A stretch of 64,000 bases of DNA from Streptomyces sp. NBC_01335 (GTDB taxonomy: Bacteria; Actinomycetota; Actinomycetes; Streptomycetales; Streptomycetaceae). The notes beneath the pieces were generated by a model, which saw only the letters and a program-made list of their open reading frames with translations, ran no database searches and was not told the origin of the DNA. The first letter of the stretch is position 1. Every line of letters starts with the position of its first letter. The translations under genes and the position numbers were made by a program. Positions 48,438 through 56,904 of this stretch are shown here, piece after piece. The stretch is taken from positions 1,612,001 through 1,676,000 of the forward strand of contig NZ_CP108370.1 of the NCBI RefSeq assembly GCF_035953295.1. Reading direction: 5' to 3'.

Positions 48438-50015
48438 GTGACCGCAAGCGCAGGGTCCCAGGACCCCTCCCCCGCAGCCGCCGCCGGGGCGGGGCTCGTC
48501 GTCGGCGTCGGCGCCCGCCGGGGTGTGCCGGGCGAGGAGGTGTCCGCACTGATCGAACAGGTGTTGCGGACGGCAGGGCTCGCGGTCTCCGACGTGGTCG
48601 AGCTGGCCACCGTCGAGGCGAAGACGGCGGAGCCCGGCATCGTCGCGGCGGCGGCGCGCCTCGGGGTGCCGTTGCGCGGCCGGTCGGCGGCGGAGTTGAG
48701 CCGGGTACCGGCGCCCGGGGTGTCCGAGGCGGTCGCCGCGCTGGTCGGTACGGCCTCGGTGGCGGAGGCGGCGGCACTCTGCGCGGCGGACGAACTGGTG
48801 GTCCCGAAGACGAAGTCGGCGCGGGCGACGTGCGCGGTGGCCCGGCGAAGCGGAGCGCGCGCGGTTCTCCCGGAAGCGGAATCTTCAGCTGCGCCGGTGA
48901 CGGGAGGCGCCGCGCCCATCACCATGGCAGCCATGACACCCCCCACGCGGTACATCGAGAGCGGCGGTCCCGACCTGCGTCACCACGGCGACGCCGAGGT
49001 GCGCGGCAGGCACCTGACCGATCTCGCCGTGAATGTCCGGACGAACACCCCGCCGCACTGGCTGCGGGAACGCATAGCGGCCTCACTCGGCGGGCTCGCC
49101 GCCTACCCCGACGGCCGTGCGGCGCGGGCCGCCGTCGCCGCCCGGCACGGGCTCCCGGTGAACCGGGTGCTGCTGACCGCCGGGGCGGCCGAGGCGTTCG
49201 TGCTGATCGCCCGGGCGCTGCCGGCCCGTCGGCCGGTCGTGGTGCACCCGCAGTTCACGGAGCCGGAGGCGGCGCTGCGGGCGGCCGGGCACGAGGTGGG
49301 GCGTGTGGTGCTGCGGGCGGAGGACGGGTTCCGGCTGGACCCGGCGATGGTGCCGGAGGACGCCGACCTGGTGGTCGTCGGCAATCCGACCAACCCGACG
49401 TCCGTGCTGCACCCCGCCGGTGCGCTGGAAGCGCTGGCGAGACCGGGGCGGACCCTGGTGGTCGACGAGGCGTTCATGGACGCGGTGCCCGGGGAGCGCG
49501 AGGCGCTCTGCGGGCGTACCGACGTCCCGGGCCTCGTCGTGCTGCGCAGCCTCACCAAGACGTGGGGGCTGGCAGGGCTGCGGATCGGCTACGTGATGGC
49601 CGACCCCGGGGTGATCGCCCTGCTGGAGGAGGCACAGCCGCTCTGGCCGGTGTCGTCACCGGCGCTGGCGGCGGCCGAGGCGTGCATGGAGCCCCGGGCG
49701 CTGGCGGAGGCGGCCTGCGCGGCGGACCGGATCGCGGTGGACCGGGCCCATCTGCTGGCGGGCATCGCGGAGTTCGGCGAGATCGAGGTGGTGGCCCCGG
49801 CCCAGGGGCCGTTCGTGCTGATCCGCCTGGAGGGTGCGGCCGAGCTGCGGGAGGGGCTGCGCTCCCTGGGGTTCGCGGCCCGGCGCGGGGACACCTTCCC
49901 GGGGCTCGGTCCGGACTGGCTGCGGCTCGCGGTCCGGGACCGGGTGACGACCAACCGCTTCCTCCAGGCACTGGACCTGGCCCTTCAGGCGCTGCCGGTG
50001 GGGGCGGCGGGGTGA
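48438..50015 (+). CDS. Fused CobE/CbiG-C-like domain and CobC-type aminotransferase
   Basis: 525 residues from GTG 48438 (AAAGGA 7 nt upstream). Residues about 20-150 match the CobE/CbiG C-terminal pattern (GLVVGVGARRGVPGEEVSAL, then VVELATVEAKTAEPG, then VPKTKSARATCAV). After a linker, residues about 165-525 are a class I/II PLP aminotransferase of the L-threonine-phosphate decarboxylase type, with K374 in SLTKTWGLAG. No stop or frame change separates them. Internal ATGs at 48924 and 48933 lack a well-placed ribosome site, so a fusion is more likely than two genes. Confidence 0.8.
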   Translation: MTASAGSQDPSPAAAAGAGLVVGVGARRGVPGEEVSALIEQVLRTAGLAVSDVVELATVEAKTAEPGIVAAAARLGVPLRGRSAAELSRVPAPGVSEAVAALVGTASVAEAAALCAADELVVPKTKSARATCAVARRSGARAVLPEAESSAAPVTGGAAPITMAAMTPPTRYIESGGPDLRHHGDAEVRGRHLTDLAVNVRTNTPPHWLRERIAASLGGLAAYPDGRAARAAVAARHGLPVNRVLLTAGAAEAFVLIARALPARRPVVVHPQFTEPEAALRAAGHEVGRVVLRAEDGFRLDPAMVPEDADLVVVGNPTNPTSVLHPAGALEALARPGRTLVVDEAFMDAVPGEREALCGRTDVPGLVVLRSLTKTWGLAGLRIGYVMADPGVIALLEEAQPLWPVSSPALAAAEACMEPRALAEAACAADRIAVDRAHLLAGIAEFGEIEVVAPAQGPFVLIRLEGAAELREGLRSLGFAARRGDTFPGLGPDWLRLAVRDRVTTNRFLQALDLALQALPVGAAG

Positions 50016-50115
50016 GCGGTGAGGTGAGGCGGCCGGGGCGGGTCGAACCGCCCCGGCACAGTCGTCCCGGAACAGTCGCTCCCTGCGGATCCCGGCCCGG
50101 CGGATGGGCCGGGGC

Positions 50116-50165
50116 CCGGCATCCGGCGTCCGGCCTCAGGCGTCCGGCGTCCGGCGTCCGGCGGG
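50116..50165. repeat. Short CGTCCGG-type tandem repeats
   Basis: Repeated CGTCCGG units, several consecutive, followed at about 50230-50275 by two copies of GCCCTTCTGCCCGGT. They occupy the gap after the CobC gene and probably end its transcript or reflect slippage. Confidence 0.6.
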
Positions 50166-50287
50166 CCCTCCGGCCGGTCCGCGTGCCCGCCTGAGCGCGC
50201 GGACCGGCCGGGGGTCGCGTGCCCGGTCACGGCCCTTCTGCCCGGTGTCAGGGCCCTTCTGCCCGGTTGTGGTCCGGGTCGGTCGGG

Positions 50288-51523
50288 TCAGTCCTGGGTG
50301 CGCCTGCGGGCGAGGACGGTCGCTCCGGCGCCGAGGGCCAGCAGCAGGGCCGCGCCGCCCGCGATGAGCGGGGTGCTGGAGCTGCTGCCGGTCTCCGCGA
50401 GGTCCTCCCCGGAGACGGTGGCCGGGGCGCTGTCGGCCCCGGTCTGCGTCTTCACGTCGCCGCCGCTGCCGGAGGTGCCGTCCGTGGAGCCGGTGTCGCC
50501 CGGGGTGTCGCCGGTGGTGGCACCGGTGGTGGCGGTGTCGCCCGTGGAGCCGTCACCGGTCGTGCCGCTGTCCGTCGCGCCGCCGTCCTCGTACCCGCCC
50601 TCCGTGGAACCGGAGTTGCCGGTGTCTCCGTTGTCGCCGGTCGCTCCGCTGTCGCCGGTCGTCGCGCCGCCGTCGTCCGTACCGCCGCCGTCGGAGCCGC
50701 CGTTGCCCGAACCGCCGTCACTGTGACCGCCGTTGCCCGAACCTCCGTGACCCGAGCCGCCGTTGCCCGAACCACCGTGGCCGGAACCGCCGCCGGAACC
50801 GCCGTGGCCGGCGCCCGGCGTGGTGCAGGTCGCCTCCGCGAGGGTCACCTCGCCCTGCACGTCGGCGACGTTGAGCCGGCCCGGGTTGAGGGAGATCCGC
50901 AACTGAAGCCCGGCCGCGGCGGCGGTCTTCGAGGTGGTGCCGGTCTTCGACAGGTCGAGGGTCACGTTGCCGACGTTCGGCAGGTCCACCTCGGTCCGGC
51001 CGCCCGCGGTGAGCGTGATCCGCTTGCCGAGGACCGTCACGTGCCCGAGGACGTTCGAGGACGCGACCGGCTTCTTGCCGACCTCGCAGACCGCCTTCGA
51101 GGTGACCTTCTCGACCTCGATGAGCGGGAGGAACGGCAGGCCGGGTACCTGAACCCGGGCCTTGACGAGGTTGCTGTGCCCCTCCGCGCGGTGCTTGTCG
51201 ACCGTGGCGCCCGAGGTCGCGACGTCGGCCCGCAGCACCTGGACCGGGCCGTCGGCCACACCGTCCAGCCTCACGGAGAGCGCGGTCTTCTCGGCGCTCT
51301 CGGGGGCGTTGACCTCGTTGAGCGTGGCCTTGAGCGGCACGTCGACGGTCTTGTTGGCGAGCGAGACGTCGAGCGCCGTCCGGAGCACGACCGCACTCGC
51401 CTTGCCCTCGTCCGCGCCCGTGGTCGCCGGAGCTGCGGCCGCCTGCGCGGGGAACGCGGCGAACAGGGCGACGGGAGCTGCGGCGACCGCCAGGGCGGCG
51501 AGACGGAAGGTGTTGCTGTTCAA
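50288..51523 (-). CDS. Cell-wall anchored LAETG protein (sortase E substrate)
   Basis: 411 residues from TTG 51523, which gives a clean signal peptide ending near PAQAAAAP (about 25-32). A folded region follows (about 35-235). Then comes a Gly/Ser/Asp/Thr-rich stalk of about 130 residues with GHGGSGNGG units. The sorting signal is LAETG, a hydrophobic helix and RRRTQD. LAxTG is the Streptomyces sortase E motif. ATG 51580 would extend the signal with polar residues and is less likely. Function of the exposed domain is unknown. Confidence 0.87.
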   Translation of the reverse strand: MNSNTFRLAALAVAAAPVALFAAFPAQAAAAPATTGADEGKASAVVLRTALDVSLANKTVDVPLKATLNEVNAPESAEKTALSVRLDGVADGPVQVLRADVATSGATVDKHRAEGHSNLVKARVQVPGLPFLPLIEVEKVTSKAVCEVGKKPVASSNVLGHVTVLGKRITLTAGGRTEVDLPNVGNVTLDLSKTGTTSKTAAAAGLQLRISLNPGRLNVADVQGEVTLAEATCTTPGAGHGGSGGGSGHGGSGNGGSGHGGSGNGGHSDGGSGNGGSDGGGTDDGGATTGDSGATGDNGDTGNSGSTEGGYEDGGATDSGTTGDGSTGDTATTGATTGDTPGDTGSTDGTSGSGGDVKTQTGADSAPATVSGEDLAETGSSSSTPLIAGGAALLLALGAGATVLARRRTQD

Positions 51524-51958
51524 GATGGTGGAACCCCCACAAGAGACATGGAGCCACCGGCACCGTCCAATGGGGGACATCGCGTGCGCCGGCGGCCTCG
51601 ACTCCGTGAATCTTTACGCACGAAGGGTGAACTGGCGGATACCTGACGCTAGTTCACCCCAAAGGGGGGTTTTAGCGTACGTATTCGAATCTGGCGGCAC
51701 GTACGTTCCTCGGAGTCACCCGTTTCACCGAACGCGTCTCGCACACCCGGGCCTTGAGAGTACGGATCGAGCACTCTCAACGAGCGGACCGCCCGATCGT
51801 CACTGCCCGTCAACACGGTGCCCGCGTCGGTACGATGCCCTGGCCGTCGCCGGGAACACCACCCGTACCGGGGGGGGTGGAAGTCGGCAAGGTTGCGGCC
51901 CCGAACGCTGCCGCAACCTCGACAAGAGCGCGGATCGGGCCGGTGGCAAGCTGTGCGT
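51524..51958. other. 435-bp divergent region with a spaced inverted repeat
   Basis: This stretch is AT-richer than its flanks around 51600-51720. It contains a perfect 9-bp inverted repeat, GGGTGAACT at 51625-51633 and AGTTCACCC at 51651-51659. It lies about 100 nt upstream of the LAETG start. It may be an operator; GTTCACC also recalls a PHO-box unit. No gene is supported here. Confidence 0.55.
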
Positions 51959-53425
51959 ATGAGCGATGACCCGCGACTGACCTACCGTTCCGCATTCGGC
52001 AGAGGGTGGTCGCTCGTCGGACTCGGGGGCACCGCTCCCGTCACGCACGCCGACGCGGACGGGGTGCGCTACCGGACTCCGCTGCGGCGCCGGAGCGTGC
52101 CGTGGCCGGACGTGGTGGCCGTGCGCGTCCACCGGATCCACGTCAACTCCCGTTACCAGGAACGACGTCGGGTCAGCCTGCTGCTGCGCGACGGAGGCGT
52201 CCGCAACCTTCCCCAGCCCCGGAGCTACCGGACCGACGACCCTGAATTCGACGCCGGGGTGGCGGAGTTGCGGGCTCTGCGCCGCCGCTACGGGGCCCCC
52301 GCCGAACCGGAGCACCGACACGTCATCACCCCGCGCACCGGGGGGCACGGCCTCTTCGGGCCGATCGCGTGGAGCGTTCCATTGCTCCTCGTGGCGCTGA
52401 TCGTCGCCCTCTGGGCGGTACCGGACTCCCTTGCGAACGAACGCGCGTGGCGGGTGGTCGTCCCGTGCACCGCCGCCACGCCGGCCGCGGATCGCGGTGA
52501 GTGCCTCTCCACGTTCCCGGGGGTGGTGGTACGCACGGACTTCCACGAGCACCCCAAGTACAACTCGCTCTACGTGTCGGCCGGCGGGAGGACCGACCGG
52601 ATCAGCGTCTCCCACAGGATGGCCGGGGCATACGCTCCGGGTGACCGGCTTGAGGTGACCTTCTGGCGCGGCGGGCCGAGGTCGTTCGTCGGGACCCACG
52701 GGGAGTGGCACGAATACCGCGCTCCGGCAGGGCAGTTGCTGGCTCTCGCGGTGGCGCTCGCGCTCGGCGCCTGCTACCCCGTCGCCCTGGCCGTCCAGCG
52801 GGTACGCGCACGCCGACTGCCGGACGACGAGGTGCTCCCCTCGGCCCTCCCCTTCGTGGGGGCCCTCTTCGCGACCGCGCTGTGGCTGCTGCCGCTCTGC
52901 GTCCTGCACCCCACGGACCCGCTCGGCTCCCCCGCGACGATCGCCTGGGCGGTGGCGGGGACGGCGGTGTCGGCGGGGCTCCTCGTCCTGGCCTTCCGCG
53001 CCGCCCGCCTCCGGCCGCCCGGGCCTCTCGGGGCGGCCGGGGCGGATGACACCGACGGGACCGAAGGGGCCGACGCGGAGGAGGTGTTCCTCTCCGCGCG
53101 TTTCCTGGAGGCCACGGAGTACAACCCGTACCACTTCGGCACCCATGTGGTGCTGGGCGGGGGCGAGGTGCTCGCGGTGGCACCGCACTCGGGCCCCGGG
53201 CGGTTCGGGGCGAAGCGGGTGCCGGTGGAGCGGCTGACCGTGGTGCGCGTGCGGCGGGTCCGGGGCGAGGACGGGGACGAGGTCTCCAGCGGCTGGCACG
53301 TCGCCGAGCTGGACGACGCGGGGACCCTCGTCCGCCTCACCGCCGCACCCCGCGACCTGGCCCGGATCCTGCGCGCCCTGGGCCACGTACCGGGCGCCGT
53401 GGGTACCGGGGCCCCCGCACGCTGA
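51959..53425 (+). CDS. Membrane protein with PH-like domains, function unknown
   Basis: 488 residues. The N-terminal segment (YRSAFGRGWSLVGLGGTAPV, then SVPWPDVVAVRVHRI) resembles bacterial PH-like domains, and a similar one recurs at the C-terminus (LGGGEVLAVAPHSG, then RVPVERLTVVRV). Between lie four hydrophobic helices (about 137-158, 260-280, 300-325, 330-350) and an extracytoplasmic loop with a Cys pair. ATG 51959. No known function. Confidence 0.7.
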   Translation: MSDDPRLTYRSAFGRGWSLVGLGGTAPVTHADADGVRYRTPLRRRSVPWPDVVAVRVHRIHVNSRYQERRRVSLLLRDGGVRNLPQPRSYRTDDPEFDAGVAELRALRRRYGAPAEPEHRHVITPRTGGHGLFGPIAWSVPLLLVALIVALWAVPDSLANERAWRVVVPCTAATPAADRGECLSTFPGVVVRTDFHEHPKYNSLYVSAGGRTDRISVSHRMAGAYAPGDRLEVTFWRGGPRSFVGTHGEWHEYRAPAGQLLALAVALALGACYPVALAVQRVRARRLPDDEVLPSALPFVGALFATALWLLPLCVLHPTDPLGSPATIAWAVAGTAVSAGLLVLAFRAARLRPPGPLGAAGADDTDGTEGADAEEVFLSARFLEATEYNPYHFGTHVVLGGGEVLAVAPHSGPGRFGAKRVPVERLTVVRVRRVRGEDGDEVSSGWHVAELDDAGTLVRLTAAPRDLARILRALGHVPGAVGTGAPAR

Positions 53426-53449
53426 AGGCTGGGCGCGTCGTACGAGGTG

Positions 53450-54574
53450 TCAGCCCACCACCCGGCCGTTGAGCACCACGTGGCGGGGCGCGGCCAGGGC
53501 CCGTACGTCGGCGCGCGGGTCCTCGGCGTAGACGACCAGGTCGGCCGGGGCGCCCTCGTCCAGGCCCGGGCGGCCGAGCCAGCGCCTCGCCGCCCAGGTG
53601 GTCGCGCCGAGCGCTTCCAGCGGCGGGATGCCGGCCTTGACCAGCTCGGCGACCTCGGCGGCCACCAGGCCGTGCGGGAGCGAGCCGCCCGCGTCCGTAC
53701 CGACGAAGACCGGGATGCCCGCGTCGTACGCCGCGCGCACGGTGTCGTAGCGGCGGGCGTGCAACCGGCGCAGGTGCGCGGACCAGCGGGGGAACTTGGC
53801 CTCGCCGCCGTCCGCCAGGTGCGGGAAGGTCGCGATGTTGACCAGCGTCGGTACGATCGCCACCCCGCGTTCGGCGAAGAGCGGGACGGTGTCCTCGGTG
53901 AGGCCCGTGGCGTGTTCGACGCAGTCGATGCCGGCCTCCACCAGATCGCGCAGCGAGTCCTCGGCGAAGCAGTGCGCGGTGACCCGGGCGCCGAGCCGGT
54001 GGGCCTCGGCGATCGCGGCCTCCACCTCCCCACGCGGCCAGCAGGGGGTGAGGTCGCCCACCCCCCGGTCGATCCAGTCGCCGACCAGCTTCACCCAGCC
54101 GTCGCCCCGGCGGGCCTCGCGCGCGACGTAGGCGACCAGGTCGCCGGGCTCGATCTCGTGGGCGTAGTCGCGGATGTAGCGGCGGGTCCTGGCGATGTGG
54201 CGGCCGGCCCTGATGATCTTCGGCAGGTCCTCGCGGTCGTCGGTCCAGCGGGTGTCGGAGGGCGATCCGGCGTCGCGGAGCAGCAGGGCGCCGGCCTCCC
54301 GGTCGGTGAGCGCCTGCTGCTCGGTGGTGGCCGCGTCGACGGGGCCGTGGCGGTCGAGTCCGACGTGGCAGTGCGCGTCGACCAGACCCGGCAGCACCCA
54401 GCCCTCGACGGTGTCCGCCCCGTCCGCGCCCGGGGGCCGCTCGTAGGTGATCCGGCCGTCCACGGCCCACAGTTCGTCCCGTGCCTCGTCCGGGCCGACG
54501 AGCACCCGTCCCCTCACCCGCAGCACGCGCCGGTCCCGGTCGCGGTGGTCGCGCTGGTCGCTGTGATCGCTCAT
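53450..54574 (-). CDS. Amidohydrolase-family metal-dependent hydrolase
   Basis: 374 residues. The metal-site motif is DAHCHVGLD, with later ligands HCFAED, EHATG and the Asp in VGTDAGGSLPH, as in imidazolonepropionase-like or related amidohydrolases. Substrate is unknown. I use ATG 54574 (MSDHSDQRDH) instead of 54628. The N-terminus carries an Asp/Arg/His-rich stretch. Divergent from the aminotransferase gene. Confidence 0.85.
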   Translation of the reverse strand: MSDHSDQRDHRDRDRRVLRVRGRVLVGPDEARDELWAVDGRITYERPPGADGADTVEGWVLPGLVDAHCHVGLDRHGPVDAATTEQQALTDREAGALLLRDAGSPSDTRWTDDREDLPKIIRAGRHIARTRRYIRDYAHEIEPGDLVAYVAREARRGDGWVKLVGDWIDRGVGDLTPCWPRGEVEAAIAEAHRLGARVTAHCFAEDSLRDLVEAGIDCVEHATGLTEDTVPLFAERGVAIVPTLVNIATFPHLADGGEAKFPRWSAHLRRLHARRYDTVRAAYDAGIPVFVGTDAGGSLPHGLVAAEVAELVKAGIPPLEALGATTWAARRWLGRPGLDEGAPADLVVYAEDPRADVRALAAPRHVVLNGRVVG

Positions 54575-54669
54575 GTGCGGCACTGTACGAGGCGGTCGGT
54601 ACTCTCGGACCGAGCGCTGTTCGTACACAGGCCCGCAGAATGACTGACCGAACCGGAGAGAGCACCACC

Positions 54670-55776
54670 GTGACGCACCCCTTCCTCGACCTCGCCCCGC
54701 TCACCGCCGCGCACTTCGCGGCCATCGAGAAGCGGGTGGCCGGTCTCCTCGCCACCGAGCAGGACGTGGTGATCATGCAGGGCGAGGCGCTGCTGCCCCT
54801 GGAGGGCTGCATCCGGGGCGCCGCCCGGCCCGGTACGACCGCGCTCAACGTCGTCACCGGCCCGTACGGCCAGACCTTCGGGAACTGGCTGCGCGACTGC
54901 GGCGCGGAGGTCGTCGACCTCGCGGTGCCGTTCCACACGGCCGTCACCGCCGAGCAGGTCGCCGCCGCCCTGGCCGAGCATCCGGAGATCGACTTCGTCT
55001 CGCTGGTGCACGCCGAGGCGGCGACCGGGAACACCAACCCGGTCGCAGAGATCGGTGAGGTCGTCCGGGCCCACGGCGCCCTCTTCATGCTGGACGCGGT
55101 GGCTTCGGTCGGCGCCGAGCCGCTGCTGCCGGACGCGTGGGGCGTGGACCTGTGCGTGATCGGCGCGCAGAAGGCGATGGGCGGCCCGGCGGGCGTCTCG
55201 GCCGTCTCCGTGAGCGCGCGCGCCTGGGAGCGGATCGCCGCCAACCCGCAGGCCCCGCGCCACTCCTACCTCTCCCTGCTGGACTGGAAGCAGCGTTGGA
55301 TCGACGGTGGCCGCAAGGCGCTGCTGCACGCCCCGGCGCAGCTGGAGATGCTGGCGCTGGAGGCGTGTGTCGAGCGGATCGAGGCGGAGGGCCTGGAGCC
55401 CCTCATGGCCCGTCACGCGGCCGCCGCCGCTGCCACCCGGGCGGGTGCGCTCGCGCTCGGCGGCGGGCTGACGCCGTACGTCCACGAGGCGCGCGACGCG
55501 GCGCCGGTCGCCACGACGCTGCGCGTGCCGGACGGGGTGGACGCCTCCGCGCTGGTGGCGCGGGCGCTGCTCGCGGAGCCCTCGCTGCCGCTGATCGCGG
55601 GCGGCGGGGCGCTGTCCAAGGAGATGGTCCGGGTCAATCACTACGGGGTGGACGCGACGCGCGGAGCGGTCCTCGCCTCCCTCGCGGCGCTGGGTTCGGC
55701 GCTGGCCGAGGCCGGCCGGCAGGTCGATCTTGAAGCTGCCCGCAAGGCCGTCGAGGAAACCTGGCCGAGCGTGTGA
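54670..55776 (+). CDS. PLP-dependent aminotransferase (class V, alanine-glyoxylate type)
   Basis: 368 residues. The PLP lysine is in IGAQKAMGGPAG. Other fold marks are GPYGQTFGNWL and DAVASVGAEPL. It resembles alanine-glyoxylate or serine-pyruvate aminotransferases; the amino donor is unknown. GTG 54670 has GGAGAG upstream and is preferred over ATG 54640. A perfect 19-bp hairpin follows at 55858. It lies just before the ectoine genes but is separated by that terminator. Confidence 0.85.
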   Translation: MTHPFLDLAPLTAAHFAAIEKRVAGLLATEQDVVIMQGEALLPLEGCIRGAARPGTTALNVVTGPYGQTFGNWLRDCGAEVVDLAVPFHTAVTAEQVAAALAEHPEIDFVSLVHAEAATGNTNPVAEIGEVVRAHGALFMLDAVASVGAEPLLPDAWGVDLCVIGAQKAMGGPAGVSAVSVSARAWERIAANPQAPRHSYLSLLDWKQRWIDGGRKALLHAPAQLEMLALEACVERIEAEGLEPLMARHAAAAAATRAGALALGGGLTPYVHEARDAAPVATTLRVPDGVDASALVARALLAEPSLPLIAGGGALSKEMVRVNHYGVDATRGAVLASLAALGSALAEAGRQVDLEAARKAVEETWPSV

Positions 55777-55857
55777 TTCACGGGGCGCGGCACATTCTCC
55801 ACATGCTCCGCGCCCGGCGAACAATTTCTTCGGGTTCTTCGGGCCACCGAATTCAAT

Positions 55858-55899
55858 GAATGCGGGGAGCTGCTTATGGATAAGCAGCTCCCCGCATTC
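55858..55899 (+). terminator. Terminator after the aminotransferase gene
   Basis: A perfect 19-bp inverted repeat (55858-55876 with 55881-55899) with a TGGA loop, followed by TTGTG. It lies 81 nt past the stop. Confidence 0.88.
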
Positions 55900-56073
55900 T
55901 TGTGCCCGGGTTCCCTGCCGCTAAACGCACGGATCCGGGAGGAGCCGGGAGGCACGTTCCGCAGGCGGGTCAGGGGGATTACCGGGCTGTGACGGACTCC
56001 ACAACGGGGGACGTAATGTCGGATAAATCCACCACGAACCACCAGAAAAGACCTGCGAGGTGAGGTCGGCTCG

Positions 56074-56095
56074 CACTCGCGTGATAACACGTGAG
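56074..56095. promoter_or_regulatory. Operator-like palindrome upstream of ectA
   Basis: Arms ACTCGCGTG and CACGTGAGT (one mismatch over 9 bp) flank an ATAA centre, 63 nt upstream of the ectA start. This is a plausible regulator site for osmotic control of ectABCD. No adjacent regulator gene was seen. Confidence 0.5.
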
Positions 56096-56157
56096 TCTCC
56101 GCCACCCAACCCTTTCCGGCGATGCGATTACGAAATTTGCTGGGTAAATTCCCTGGC

Positions 56158-56724
56158 ATGAGCGCCGCACCAGCAGACCTTGCCCGTGCCCGAACCGACT
56201 CCGCCGACCTCAATGCGCCGCACGCGCCGAGCGCATTCCTCACCGTGGACGCGCCACGCGTGGAGGACGGGGCCGCGCTGTGGCGGATCGCCCGCGACTC
56301 CGAAGTCCTCGATCTCAACTCCTCGTACAGCTACCTGCTCTGGTGCCGCGATTTCGCGGGCACCTCGGTGGTCGCCCGGGACGAGCACGGCGAGCCCGTC
56401 GCCTTCGTGACCGGGTACGTGCGCCCGGACCGCCCGCAGACGCTCGTCGTCTGGCAGGTGGCGGTCGACGGTGCGTACCGGGGCCGGGGGCTGGCCGCCA
56501 CCCTGCTGGACGCGCTGACCGAGCGGGTCGCCGCCGAGCAGGGGCTGATCGCGGTGGAGACGACCGTCACGCCCGACAACACCGCCTCGAACCGGCTCTT
56601 CACCTCGTACGCGCAGCGCCACGACGTGGGGCTGGAGCGCGAGGTGCTCTTCGCCGGGGAGCTGTTCCCCGAGGACACGCACCTTCCCGAAGTCCTGTAC
56701 AGCATTGGACCGTTCGGCAGCTGA
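56158..56724 (+). CDS. ectA: L-2,4-diaminobutyrate acetyltransferase
   Basis: 188 residues, a GNAT-fold enzyme acetylating diaminobutyrate in ectoine synthesis. Marks are SSYSYLLWCRDFAGTSVVAR and the acetyl-CoA motif GAYRGRGLA. I use ATG 56158; TAAATT ends 7 nt before it, so the transcript may be leaderless, and no ribosome site is visible. First gene of ectABCD. Confidence 0.94.
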   Translation: MSAAPADLARARTDSADLNAPHAPSAFLTVDAPRVEDGAALWRIARDSEVLDLNSSYSYLLWCRDFAGTSVVARDEHGEPVAFVTGYVRPDRPQTLVVWQVAVDGAYRGRGLAATLLDALTERVAAEQGLIAVETTVTPDNTASNRLFTSYAQRHDVGLEREVLFAGELFPEDTHLPEVLYSIGPFGS

Positions 56725-56904
56725 CGGGCCGCCACCGGTCAGCAGGGCAGCACCGGCCAGGCAGCACCGGCCCTCGGTAGAGCCGCCGCCCCGTGCCTTC
56801 CGCGGACGCGCGGGCCCCTCGCGCCACCACCGCGCGCCTCGCGCGACCGCGTGGCCCCCTCGCGCCACCACCACCCCGTGTCCCCCAACCCTCAGGAGAT
56901 CGCC

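Larger units (their letters stand above)
55777..56157. other. 381-bp region between the aminotransferase gene and ectA
   Basis: Holds the terminator of the upstream gene and the ectA control region. GC falls near 56000-56050, and a palindrome lies at 56074-56095. No gene is supported; short minus-strand frames here have no family resemblance. Confidence 0.6.
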
